A program made the translations under genes and the position numbers. Shown piece by piece: positions 30,760-39,037 of a DNA stretch of 64,000 nucleotides; position 1 is the first letter of the stretch, and each line of letters begins with the position of its first letter. Source of the stretch: Agathobaculum hominis (GTDB lineage: Bacteria; Bacillota; Clostridia; Oscillospirales; Butyricicoccaceae); contig NZ_JACOPK010000010.1 in assembly GCF_014288055.1 (NCBI RefSeq), forward strand, positions 1 to 64,000, written 5' to 3'. Below the pieces are notes generated by a model. The model was not told the DNA's origin and made no database searches. It worked only from the letters and a program-made list of their open reading frames with translations.

Positions 30760-33700
30760 ATGGTACCATTTGCCCATCTGCATGTGCATAGCGAATACAG
30801 CCTGCTCGACGGCGCGTGCCGCATCGAACAGCTGGTCGAGCGTGTTTCTGACCTCGGACAGACCTCGTGTGCGCTGACCGACCACGGCGTCATGTACGGC
30901 GTGATCGACTTTTACCGCGCCTGCAAGGCGAAGGGCATCCATCCGGTCATCGGCTGCGAGGTCTACCTCGCGCCGCATTCGCGCCACGAGCGCGGCTACG
31001 TCAACGGCGAATGGCACAGCCACCTCATCCTGCTGTGCGAGAACATGACCGGCTACAAAAACCTCATCCATATGGTCTCGGCCGCGTTCTCCGAGGGTTT
31101 TTACATGAAGCCGCGCATCGACATGGAGCTTCTGCGCGGACACAGCGAGGGCCTCATCTGCATGTCCGCCTGCCTCGCGGGCGCGATTCCGCGCGCGATT
31201 GCGAACGGAAATATGGACAAGGCCTATGAGATCTGCGAGGAATTTCTCGAGATCTTCGACCGGGAGCATTTCTATCTCGAGATACAGGATCACGGCATCG
31301 AGGAGCAGAAAAAGGTCAACGAGGGACTGTATCAGCTCGCGAAGGAGCTGAACATTGAGCTTGTCGCGACCAACGACGCGCATTATCTGACCCGTGCGGA
31401 CGCGCGCACGCAGGACATCCTCATGGCGATCCAGATGGGCAAGACGGTCGATGACCCGACCCGCATGAAGTTCGAAACGCAGGAGTTCTACATCAAGGAC
31501 GCGGATGAAATGGCGGCGCTGTTCCCGGAGCATCCGGAGGCGCTCGCGAACACGGTCAAGATCGCGGAGCGGTGTCAGGTCGACTTTGAGTTCGGCAAGT
31601 ACCACCTGCCCGAATTCGACGTTCCGGAGGGCTATACCTCGCTTGAATACCTTCAGAAGCTGTGCGATGAGGGCTTTGCGCGGCGCTATCCGGACGATGA
31701 CGGCACGGTGCGCGGGCGTTTGCAGTACGAGATCGACATGATCGCCAAGATGGGCTTTGTCGATTATTTCCTCATCGTTTCCGACTTCATCGGCTACGCC
31801 AAGAGTCAGGGCATTCCGGTCGGCCCGGGCCGCGGTTCGGCGGCAGGCTCGATCGTTTCCTACTGTCTCGGCATCACCGACCTCGACCCCATCCATTATT
31901 CGCTGTATTTCGAACGCTTCCTTAACCCGGAGCGCGTCTCTATGCCGGATATCGACGTCGACTTCTGCTACGTCCGCCGTCCCGAGGTCATCGAGTACGT
32001 CACGCGGAAGTACGGCAAAGACCGTGTCGCGCAGATCGTCACCTTCGGCACGATGGCTGCGCGCGGCGCGATCCGCGACGTCGGCCGTGCGCTCAACATC
32101 CCGTACAACGACGTGGACGCGGTCGCCAAGCAGGTGCCGAACGAGCTGCACATGACCATCGAGAAGGCGCTCACGGTCAACCCGGAGCTGAAAAAAATGT
32201 ATGACGGCACGCCGCAGGTGCGCGAGCTGATCGACACGGCGCGCAAGCTCGAGGGCATGCCGCGAAACGCCTCGACCCACGCCGCCGGCGTCGTCATCAC
32301 CAAAAACCCGGTCGATACCTATGTTCCGCTCTCGCGCAACGGCGACCAGATGGTAACGCAGTTCACGATGGTCACGATCGAGGAGCTGGGTCTGCTCAAA
32401 ATGGACTTTCTCGGTCTGCGCAACCTCACGGTCATCGCGGACGCGGAGAAGATGATCCGCCGCCACACGCCGGATTTCTCCATCGAAAAGCTGGACATGA
32501 GCGACCCCGCGACCTATGAAATGCTCGGAAAAGGCTCGACCATGGGCGTATTTCAGCTGGAAAGCGCGGGCATTACTAACGTTGTCACCGGTCTGCGGCC
32601 GCAGTCCATCGAGGACATTACCGCAGTCGTGGCGCTGTACCGCCCGGGACCGATGCAGTCCATTCCGCGCTACATCGAGTGCCGCCATCACCCTGAAAAG
32701 GTGACGTACAAGCATCCGCTGCTTGAGCCGATTTTAGGCGTTACCTACGGCTGTATGATCTATCAGGAACAGGTCATGCAGGTGTTCCAGTCGCTCGCCG
32801 GCTATTCGCTCGGCAAGGCGGACATGGTGCGCCGCGCGATGAGTAAAAAGAAGATGAAGGAGCTCGAAAAGGAGCGCGTCAACTTCATCCACGGCAACGA
32901 GGAGCTTGGCATTGACGGCGCAATCAAGCGCGGCGTGCCCGAAGCGGTCGCGGCGAGCCTGTTTGACGAGATCATGGACTTCGCAAACTACGCCTTCAAC
33001 AAGGCGCACGCCGTCTGCTACGCGGTCGTGTCCTTCCGCACCGCCTACCTCAAGTGCCACTATCCGCGCGAGTACATGGCGGCGCTTCTGACGAGCGTGC
33101 TCGATGTTTCGGAGAAAATCTCCGAGTATATCCAGACCGCGCGCGAGATGGGAATTTCGGTGCAGCCGCCCGATGTGAACCTGTCGTATGACAGCTTTTC
33201 GGTCGCGGACAGTGACATCCGCTTCGGCCTTGCCGCCGTCAAGGGCGTCGGCCGCTCGTTTATGAAGCAGTTGGTCGACGAGCGGGAGAAGAACGGCATC
33301 TTCACCTCGTTCCAGGATTTCTGCGAGCGTATGTACGACCGCGAGCTCAACCGCCGCGCCCTCGAATGTCTCATCAAGGCGGGCGCGTTCGACTCGATGG
33401 GCTGCCGCCGCAGCCAGCTGCTGCGCGTCGCAGGCCCGGTGGTCGATGCCATTGCGCAGAACCGCAAAAAGAATATCGAGGGACAGATGGACCTGTTCGG
33501 CATGGGCAACGACGCGGTGCAGGACACGCAGATCGCGCTGCCCGATATTCCCGAGGTCTCCAAGCGCGAGCTGCTCGCGATGGAGAAGGAGACGACCGGA
33601 CTTTATCTGTCGGGGCATCCGATGGACGAATACCGCGAGCTTGCCGCCCGCGCCAAGGCTGCGCCCGTGCGCAGGATCATCGACGACCTTTCGGGCGAGA

Positions 33701-34275
33701 GCGCGCAGCCGGTCTACCGGGACGGCATGACCGTGCGCCTTGCCTGCGTCGTCACCGCCGTCAAGCTCAAAAGCACGAAAAACGGTTCGATGATGGCGTA
33801 TGTGACCGTGGAGGACGACACGGCGGCCATCGAGCTCGTCGTATTCCCGAAGGCGCTCCAGCAGTGCGGCGCGTATCTGACGGCGGACAGCGCGGTGCTG
33901 CTCACCGGACGCATCGACGCGCGCGAGGAGGAGGCGCCCAAGGTGCTGCTGAACGAGGCGCAGCCGCTGAACGAGGGCTCGGTAAACGCGCTCACGACTG
34001 CGGAAAAGCCGGCCGCGAGCGTATTTTCCGACGCGGAAGCGGCGAAAAGGGCGCCGCACAAGCTGTATATCCGCCTCGACAGCCTGAAGGGCGTCAAATG
34101 GCCCGGCATCCGCGCGGTGCTCTCGACCTGTCCCGGCGACACGCCGGTCTATCTGTATCCGCTCGACACGAAGAAAACGACGCTCGTCTCGCGCCGTCTG
34201 TGGTGCCGGCCGGACGAAAACATTTTGCAAAAATTACGCTTCCTCTTGAGCGAGGATGATGTTATAATAAAATAG
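30760..34275 (+). CDS. dnaE: DNA polymerase III alpha subunit DnaE
   Basis: 1171-aa replicative polymerase of C family, DnaE type. The PHP domain opens FAHLHVHSEYSLLDGACRI; the palm carries GPGRGSAAGSIVSYCLGIT and the catalytic PDIDVDF (about residue 395-401). The rest follows the standard order with YQEQVMQVFQSLAGYS, a helix-hairpin-helix region (FGLAAVKGVG), and an OB fold near 990-1070 (MTVRLACVVTAVK). Start ATG 30760 follows AAAGGAG and touches the whiA stop. In Firmicutes DnaE usually extends primers with PolC as main polymerase; PolC is not in this window. Confidence 0.96.
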   Translation: MVPFAHLHVHSEYSLLDGACRIEQLVERVSDLGQTSCALTDHGVMYGVIDFYRACKAKGIHPVIGCEVYLAPHSRHERGYVNGEWHSHLILLCENMTGYKNLIHMVSAAFSEGFYMKPRIDMELLRGHSEGLICMSACLAGAIPRAIANGNMDKAYEICEEFLEIFDREHFYLEIQDHGIEEQKKVNEGLYQLAKELNIELVATNDAHYLTRADARTQDILMAIQMGKTVDDPTRMKFETQEFYIKDADEMAALFPEHPEALANTVKIAERCQVDFEFGKYHLPEFDVPEGYTSLEYLQKLCDEGFARRYPDDDGTVRGRLQYEIDMIAKMGFVDYFLIVSDFIGYAKSQGIPVGPGRGSAAGSIVSYCLGITDLDPIHYSLYFERFLNPERVSMPDIDVDFCYVRRPEVIEYVTRKYGKDRVAQIVTFGTMAARGAIRDVGRALNIPYNDVDAVAKQVPNELHMTIEKALTVNPELKKMYDGTPQVRELIDTARKLEGMPRNASTHAAGVVITKNPVDTYVPLSRNGDQMVTQFTMVTIEELGLLKMDFLGLRNLTVIADAEKMIRRHTPDFSIEKLDMSDPATYEMLGKGSTMGVFQLESAGITNVVTGLRPQSIEDITAVVALYRPGPMQSIPRYIECRHHPEKVTYKHPLLEPILGVTYGCMIYQEQVMQVFQSLAGYSLGKADMVRRAMSKKKMKELEKERVNFIHGNEELGIDGAIKRGVPEAVAASLFDEIMDFANYAFNKAHAVCYAVVSFRTAYLKCHYPREYMAALLTSVLDVSEKISEYIQTAREMGISVQPPDVNLSYDSFSVADSDIRFGLAAVKGVGRSFMKQLVDEREKNGIFTSFQDFCERMYDRELNRRALECLIKAGAFDSMGCRRSQLLRVAGPVVDAIAQNRKKNIEGQMDLFGMGNDAVQDTQIALPDIPEVSKRELLAMEKETTGLYLSGHPMDEYRELAARAKAAPVRRIIDDLSGESAQPVYRDGMTVRLACVVTAVKLKSTKNGSMMAYVTVEDDTAAIELVVFPKALQQCGAYLTADSAVLLTGRIDAREEEAPKVLLNEAQPLNEGSVNALTTAEKPAASVFSDAEAAKRAPHKLYIRLDSLKGVKWPGIRAVLSTCPGDTPVYLYPLDTKKTTLVSRRLWCRPDENILQKLRFLLSEDDVIIK

Positions 34276-34402
34276 AGGTAATTTGAAGCGTCGGCCTCGG
34301 CAGGGCCGGATGCTTCAGGAAGATGTAGAGGGGACAGGACGACACTGCAACAGAACAGCGCCGCCCGAAAAGCTCAAAGCACACAGAAGGAGGCTTTCTT
34401 TT
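34263..34402 (+). promoter_or_regulatory. pfkA leader with stem-loop
   Basis: A TATAAT at 34263-34268 overlaps the end of dnaE; its -35 is unclear. A hairpin, TGAAGC...GCTTCA with inner GGCC/GGCC (34282-34318), lies in the leader without a T-run. It could give pfkA a transcript separate from dnaE. Confidence 0.4.
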
Positions 34403-35377
34403 ATGGAAAAGCAGATTCGCAGAATTGGCGTACTAACAAGCGGCGGCGACGCGCCGGGCATGAACGCACTCATCCGCTCGGTCGTTCGAAGCGCGTCGGC
34501 AAATGACATTTCCGTTCTCGGCATCCGCCGCGGCTACAGCGGTCTGATCAACGGCGACATCATCGAGATGGGCGCGCGCAGCGTTGACGGCATCATCCGC
34601 AAGGGCGGCACCATGCTGTACACCGCCCGCTGCAAGGAAATGATGACCGAGGAGGGTCTCCAGAAGGCGGCCGACACCTGCAAGTACCTGGGCATCGACG
34701 GCCTGATCTGCTGCGGCGGCGACGGTACGTTCCGCGGCGCGCAGGCGCTTTCGCGCAAGGGTGTTCCGTGCATCGGCGTGCCGGGCACGATCGACAACGA
34801 TATCGTCTGCACCGACTACACCATCGGCTTCGATACTGCGTGCAACACTGCAATCGAGTGCATCGACAAGCTGCGCGACACCATGCAGTCTCACGAGCGC
34901 TGCTCTGTCGTTGAGGTCATGGGCCGCCGCGCAGGTCATCTCGCGCTCCAGGTCGGCTGCGCTGTCGGCGCAACTGCGATCTGCCTGCCCGAGCGACAGC
35001 TGGATTTCGACGTTGACATCGTAGAAAAGATGCGCATCGGCCGCATCAAGGGCCGCAACCACCACATCATCATCGTCGCAGAGGGCTACGGCTCCGCACA
35101 GGAGGTCGCAGACCAGATCCACGAAGCGACCGGCATCGACACCCGCGTTACCATCCTCGGCCACATCCAGCGCGGCGGCTCTCCGTCCGCCATGGACCGT
35201 GTCATGGCGACCCGCATGGGCTACGCAGCGGTACGCGCTCTGATGGAGGGCAAGACCAACCGCGTTATCGTATCGGACGCAAACCTCGTTACCGACATCG
35301 ACATCGAGGAAGGTCTGGCGAAGCATAAGGACCTCAACCAGTGCCTGTTTGAAGCACAGCAGACGGTCGCGATCTGA
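34403..35377 (+). CDS. pfkA: ATP-dependent 6-phosphofructokinase
   Basis: 324-aa glycolytic enzyme phosphorylating fructose 6-phosphate. RIGVLTSGGDAPGMNALIR (residues 6-24), CCGGDGTFRGAQ (ATP site), PGTIDNDIVCTDYTIGFDTA (catalytic Asp region), EVMGRRAGHLAL, and ILGHIQRGGSPSAMDR are all standard for the allosteric ATP type. Start ATG 34403 follows AAGGAGG. Often next to dnaE in Firmicutes. The stop overlaps the SDR start (TGATG). Confidence 0.96.
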   Translation: MEKQIRRIGVLTSGGDAPGMNALIRSVVRSASANDISVLGIRRGYSGLINGDIIEMGARSVDGIIRKGGTMLYTARCKEMMTEEGLQKAADTCKYLGIDGLICCGGDGTFRGAQALSRKGVPCIGVPGTIDNDIVCTDYTIGFDTACNTAIECIDKLRDTMQSHERCSVVEVMGRRAGHLALQVGCAVGATAICLPERQLDFDVDIVEKMRIGRIKGRNHHIIIVAEGYGSAQEVADQIHEATGIDTRVTILGHIQRGGSPSAMDRVMATRMGYAAVRALMEGKTNRVIVSDANLVTDIDIEEGLAKHKDLNQCLFEAQQTVAI

Positions 35378-36087
35378 TGGGTTCGGTATTTATTACCGGC
35401 GGTTCGCGCGGCATCGGCGCTGCCTGCGTCCGCGCCTTTGCGGAGGCTGGGAGACCGGCAGCGTTTACGTATTCCGCGCGCCGCGACAAGGCGGAAGCGC
35501 TGGCGGCGGAAACGGGTGCGCTCGCGCTCTGCGCGGACAGTGCGGACAGAGACGCGGTGGAAAGCGCAGTGAAAACGGCGCGCGAAAGCCTTGGCGCGAT
35601 CGACACCGTTGTCTGCAACGCGGGGATCGCGCAGCAGAAGCTGTTTCAGGACATCACGGATGACGAGTGGCTGACCATGCTGAACGTCAATCTGATGGGG
35701 GCGGTACGCACGATCCGCGCGGCGCTCCCGGATATGCTGCACTGCCAGAAGGGCAGCATCGTCATCGTCTCGTCCATGTGGGGCGAGCGCGGCGCGTCCT
35801 GCGAGAGCCATTACGCCGCGAGCAAGGCGGCGCTCATCGGTCTGTCTAAATCGCTCGCGCTCGAGCTCGGGCCGAGCGGCATCCGCGTCAACTGCGTCGC
35901 GCCCGGCGTCATCGACACCGACATGAACGCGATGCACGGCGGGGACGTCATGCAGTCGCTGGCGGACGAAACGCCGCTCGAGCGCATCGGACGCGCGGAC
36001 GAGGTCGCGGACAGCATCCTGTATCTCTGCTCGGAAAAGGCGTCCTTCGTCACCGGACAGGTGCTCGGCGTGACAGGCGGATTTTAA
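35377..36087 (+). CDS. SDR-family oxidoreductase (FabG-like)
   Basis: 236-aa short-chain dehydrogenase. FITGGSRGIGAACVRAF is the NADP loop, VCNAGIAQQ and the catalytic Ser (VIVSSMWGE) with YAASKAALIG (Tyr-x3-Lys) follow, and the end VTGQVLGVTGGF resembles 3-oxoacyl-ACP reductases. Substrate is uncertain; FabG is only one option since no fatty-acid genes are near. It overlaps the pfkA stop by one base, so it is co-translated with pfkA. Confidence 0.85.
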   Translation: MGSVFITGGSRGIGAACVRAFAEAGRPAAFTYSARRDKAEALAAETGALALCADSADRDAVESAVKTARESLGAIDTVVCNAGIAQQKLFQDITDDEWLTMLNVNLMGAVRTIRAALPDMLHCQKGSIVIVSSMWGERGASCESHYAASKAALIGLSKSLALELGPSGIRVNCVAPGVIDTDMNAMHGGDVMQSLADETPLERIGRADEVADSILYLCSEKASFVTGQVLGVTGGF

Positions 36088-36103
36088 GCTGTAATCAATA
36101 AAC

Positions 36104-36136
36104 AAAAGACCTTCTCGATATTCGGGAAGGTCTTTT
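36104..36136. terminator. terminator, first copy of a 33-bp direct repeat
   Basis: AAAAGACCTTC/GAAGGTCTTTT hairpin after the SDR gene. The same 33 bases recur exactly at 36358-36390. Confidence 0.88.
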
Positions 36137-36162
36137 CAGCTTGCTGATAAAAGCTTATTCTG

Positions 36163-36354
36163 CGTCAGAGCAGCCGTCGCGCGGCAGCGCGCATGAAATA
36201 GAACTCGCGCAGCGAGTTCATCAAAACCGGGGGCGTGTACCTCGGTTTTGATACTTTAAGAGGGAGAAAGTTTCCATAGGGGGAACTTTCGGACGACCGT
36301 GTTCTGCGTCAGTCAGAACACAGATTGTCGGAAAAACTGTAGTTTTTCGACAGT
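36163..36354 (-). repeat. structured hairpin-array element, copy 2
   Basis: Reverse-complement homologue of the element at 971-1158 with the same hairpin order. On the plus strand H5 is at 36201-36219 (GAACTCGC/GCGAGTTC), H4 at 36220-36252 (ATCAAAACCG/CGGTTTTGAT), H2 near 36300-36321 and H1 at 36327-36351. The loop and linker sequence between the H4 arms (GAGGTACACGCCCC in element orientation) is unchanged from copy 1. It is bracketed by exact 33-bp direct repeats. Confidence 0.75.
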
Positions 36355-36357
36355 CTT

Positions 36358-36390
36358 AAAAGACCTTCTCGATATTCGGGAAGGTCTTTT
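36358..36390. terminator. terminator, second copy of the 33-bp direct repeat
   Basis: Exact copy of 36104-36136. It is symmetric enough to end the minus-strand amidase gene as well. Confidence 0.85.
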
Positions 36391-36403
36391 TTGTGTGCGA
36401 ACG

Positions 36404-36964
36404 TTATGCAAAATATTCAAGGATGCCGTTCATGATGCCTTGCGCGAAGCCGAAGGGGTCGGTCTCGAGCCGCAGCGCATCCTGCGCGTTGGTCAGATAG
36501 GCGAGCTCGACCAGAATGGCCGGCATTTTCGTGCGACGCAGGACATACAGCTCCGGCCGCACGCGCACGCCGTTGTTCCGCGTGCCGGTGCGCTGCACGA
36601 TGCCGTTCAGCACATGCTGCGCGAGCCAGTAGGCTTGCGTGTTTTCCTGGTAGACGTAGACCTCGGTGCCGTTGATGGCCGGATTTTCGTTCGCGTTGCA
36701 GTGAATGCTGATGAAGTAGTCGGCAGGCCAGTCGTTGGCCGCCTGCACGCGCGCGGCGAGACTGGTCGCGTTGCTCGTGCCGAGGATCTCGCCGGGAGAG
36801 GTGCGGCTGAGCCGCACCTCAAACCGGGGGTCGGCGGACAGCAGCTCGGCAAGATACAGCCCGACAGTGTAGGTGATGTCCTGCTCGATCAGGCCGTTTC
36901 CCTCCGCGCCGGTGTTGGGGCCGCTCGGATTGTGCCCCTGGTCAATAAAAATTCGGATTGCCAT
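36404..36964 (-). CDS. N-acetylmuramoyl-L-alanine amidase (Amidase_3)
   Basis: 186-aa zinc amidase that cuts the MurNAc-L-Ala bond of peptidoglycan. IFIDQGHNPSG (first His), NGLIEQD (Glu), DYFISIHCNANENP (second His) and MPAILVELAYLTN (catalytic Glu) are in the family order. It has no signal peptide or cell-wall-binding domain, as in CwlD-like or prophage amidases. A GerS-type lipoprotein gene lies 1.5 kb away; in C. difficile GerS partners the amidase CwlD. The canonical PGHGG start of CwlD reads QGHNP here, so identity as CwlD is unproven. Confidence 0.88.
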   Translation of the reverse strand: MAIRIFIDQGHNPSGPNTGAEGNGLIEQDITYTVGLYLAELLSADPRFEVRLSRTSPGEILGTSNATSLAARVQAANDWPADYFISIHCNANENPAINGTEVYVYQENTQAYWLAQHVLNGIVQRTGTRNNGVRVRPELYVLRRTKMPAILVELAYLTNAQDALRLETDPFGFAQGIMNGILEYFA

Positions 36965-37002
36965 AAGAATATCACATCCCCTGACAGTCTATGCGATGCG
37001 GC

Positions 37003-37031
37003 TTGACGCGGTGCGGACGGTGGTGTATCCT
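37003..37031 (+). promoter_or_regulatory. promoter of LURP-one gene
   Basis: TTGACG (37003-37008), 17 bases, TATCCT (37026-37031). Confidence 0.6.
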
Positions 37032-37052
37032 AAGGGTACAGGAGGGATGGAT

Positions 37053-37547
37053 ATGAATCTGTGCATGAAACAGAAGGTTTTTTCGTGGGGCGACCGGTTT
37101 ACCGTCTGGGACGAGAACGGGAACGACCGATACTATGTACGCGGCGAGGTGTTCTCGCTCGGCAAAAAGCTGCATCTGACCGACACGGCCGGCGCGGAGG
37201 TCGCCTTCATCCAGCAGAAGGCGTTTTCGTTCAAGCCGCGCTTTTATGTGTACATGAACGGCGCTTTGCAGGCCGAGATCGTCAAGGACTTTACCTTTTT
37301 TACGCAGCGCTACCGCGTGGAGGGCATAGACTGGGAGGTGAACGGCAACTTCGGCGCACACGATTATGAGATCAGCGGCGCGCGCGGCACGGTCGCGTCC
37401 ATCCACAAGCAGTGGTTCACCTGGGGCGACTGCTACGAGATCTGTATTTCGGAGAACGAGAACGAGCAGCTGGTGCTCGCGGTCGTGCTCGCCATTGATG
37501 CCGTGATGGCGCAGTCGAATGCCGCCGCGGCGAACAGCGCAACATAA
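37053..37547 (+). CDS. LURP-one-related family protein
   Basis: 164-aa protein with the Tubby-like LURP-one/DUF567 beta-barrel pattern: CMKQKVFSWGDRFTVWDENG, YYVRGEVFSLGKKLHL, IQQKAFSFKPRFYVY, and a similar second half (HKQWFTWGDCYEICI). Bacterial members have no established function; phospholipid scrambling or binding has been suggested for the fold. Start ATG 37053 lies 6 bases after GGAGGG, whereas ATG 37047 touches it. It heads a run into nnrD, gerS and alr with 14-26-base gaps. Confidence 0.83.
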   Translation: MNLCMKQKVFSWGDRFTVWDENGNDRYYVRGEVFSLGKKLHLTDTAGAEVAFIQQKAFSFKPRFYVYMNGALQAEIVKDFTFFTQRYRVEGIDWEVNGNFGAHDYEISGARGTVASIHKQWFTWGDCYEICISENENEQLVLAVVLAIDAVMAQSNAAAANSAT

Positions 37548-37561
37548 AGGGGAAAACAGAG

Positions 37562-38428
37562 ATGAAAGAGCTTGACTGGGAGTATATCGACGCGCTCATG
37601 CCGCGAAGGGCGGCGGAGAGCAACAAAAACGACTACGGCCGCATTCTTTGCGTGTGCGGCTCGGCAGGATATACGGGCGCGGCGTTCTTCGCGGCGCAGG
37701 GCGCGGTGCGCATGGGCAGCGGCGTGGTGACGCTCGCCGTCCCCGAGCGGGCGTGGCCCGTGCTCGCGGTCAAGCTCAGCGAGCCGGTCGTGCGGCCGCT
37801 CCCGTGCACGGAGGACGGCCCGTTCTCCGTCCGGGCGCTCCCGCGGCTGCTCGAGCTGGCGGAGCACGCGGACGCGCTGCTCATCGGCTGCGGACTCGGC
37901 CGCTCGGACGAGGTGACTGAGGTCGTGTGCACGCTGCTGCGCGAGGCCGCGTGCCCGATCGTGCTGGACGCAGACGGCATATTTGCGCTCGCGCAGCATA
38001 AGGATATACTGCGCCGGACGGCCAGGCCGCTCGTCATGACGCCGCACGCAGGCGAATTTGCCCGTCTGTCGGGGAAAAAGCAGATGCAGCCGGAGGAGCT
38101 GTGCGCCTTTGCGCAGGAAAACCGCTGCACGGTGCTCTACAAGGCGCACCGCACGCTGATCGCCGCGCCGGACGGACGGCTGTTCCGCAATCATACGGGC
38201 AACCCCGGCATGGCGAAGGGCGGCAGCGGCGATACGCTCGCCGGCATGCTGGTCTCGCTCATCGGGCAGGGACTCGCGCCGGAGGACGCGGCCTGCGCCG
38301 CGGCATGGCTGCACGGCGCGGCAGGCGACAGCGCCGCGAACCGGTACGGCGAGTACGGCATGACGCCGACCGACCTGCTCGCGTGCCTGCCCGGAGTCAC
38401 GCGCCGATATAACACAAGGGAGTGGTGA
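37562..38428 (+). CDS. nnrD: ADP/ATP-dependent NAD(P)H-hydrate dehydratase
   Basis: 288-aa YjeF C-terminal (CARKD) enzyme that repairs hydrated NAD(P)H. GRILCVCGSAGYTGAAFFAA, LLIGCGLGRSDEV, VLDADGIFALA, MTPHAGEFARL, and NHTGNPGMAKGGSGDTLAGM (nucleotide site and catalytic Asp) are intact. The N-terminal epimerase domain (NnrE) is absent. The order nnrD, lipoprotein, alr, mazF is a familiar clostridial arrangement. SD GGGG before ATG 37562. Confidence 0.92.
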   Translation: MKELDWEYIDALMPRRAAESNKNDYGRILCVCGSAGYTGAAFFAAQGAVRMGSGVVTLAVPERAWPVLAVKLSEPVVRPLPCTEDGPFSVRALPRLLELAEHADALLIGCGLGRSDEVTEVVCTLLREAACPIVLDADGIFALAQHKDILRRTARPLVMTPHAGEFARLSGKKQMQPEELCAFAQENRCTVLYKAHRTLIAAPDGRLFRNHTGNPGMAKGGSGDTLAGMLVSLIGQGLAPEDAACAAAWLHGAAGDSAANRYGEYGMTPTDLLACLPGVTRRYNTREW

Positions 38429-38429
38429 A

Positions 38430-39011
38430 CTGAAACGATGGCTGCCTTTGCTGCTGCTCACCGCGCTGCTGTGCGGCTGCGGAACAGACGAAAACAGCGG
38501 CAAGGATGTGCGTGCGCACTATGAGAATATCAGCGGATTTTCGGCGCATGTAAAAATTTTATCCGAAACAGATGATTTTACTATGGCGTTTGAGCTGGAT
38601 TACGCCTATAATAAAGAGGATGTCGATGTTTTCACGATCACCGCACCCGAGTCGGTTTCCGGGGTATCGGGCCGCATCGCAGGGGACAGCGAAGCGACGC
38701 TCGCCCTGCAGTATGACGATCTGGTGCTCGACGACGCGCGGCCGGTCCGGCCGGGCATGACGCCGGCGGATGCTGTGTTCGGCGTTGTGTGCGCGCTGAG
38801 AGATACGCCGGCGGACGAAAGCTGGCGCGAGAGCGCGGACGGCACGGCACTCACCGTGCTGCACTACCGAAGCGAGAGCGGAGACGAAACCATCGAAAAA
38901 CTGGTCTGGCTGCGCGAGGACAACATGCAGCCGGTCTATGCCGAGCTTTTCGCGGACGGAACGCGCGAGCTGAGCATCCGGTTTACATCGTATCAGGAAA
39001 ACGGCGGATAA
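38430..39011 (+). CDS. GerS-like outer-leaflet lipoprotein, CTG start
   Basis: 193-aa predicted lipoprotein. Reading from CTG 38430 gives a lipoprotein signal, KRWLPLLLLTALLCGCG, with lipobox LCGC. CTG 38430 lies 7 bases after GGGAG and one base after the nnrD stop; the only other starts are TTG 38448, which would lose the basic n-region. The mature part (HYENISGFSAHVKI, later beta-rich) resembles the LolA/GerS fold, and the position just before alr matches gerS of C. difficile, which is needed for cortex modification during spore formation. Homology was judged by eye. Confidence 0.7.
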   Translation: MKRWLPLLLLTALLCGCGTDENSGKDVRAHYENISGFSAHVKILSETDDFTMAFELDYAYNKEDVDVFTITAPESVSGVSGRIAGDSEATLALQYDDLVLDDARPVRPGMTPADAVFGVVCALRDTPADESWRESADGTALTVLHYRSESGDETIEKLVWLREDNMQPVYAELFADGTRELSIRFTSYQENGG

Positions 39012-39037
39012 CGCCGAAAATCAGGGGATGAAGAAAA

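Noticed and set aside
29869..32715. 948-codon open frame on the minus strand opposite whiA and dnaE
   Set aside because: Same kind of shadow; composition is typical of antisense of GC-rich genes and it overlaps two conserved genes.
34282..34318. Terminator between dnaE and pfkA
   Set aside because: The stem-loop is good but no T-run follows, so it is more likely a leader structure.
36404..36964. Calling the amidase CwlD
   Set aside because: The first motif is DQGHNP rather than the PGHGG of CwlD and no signal peptide is present; only the family assignment is safe.
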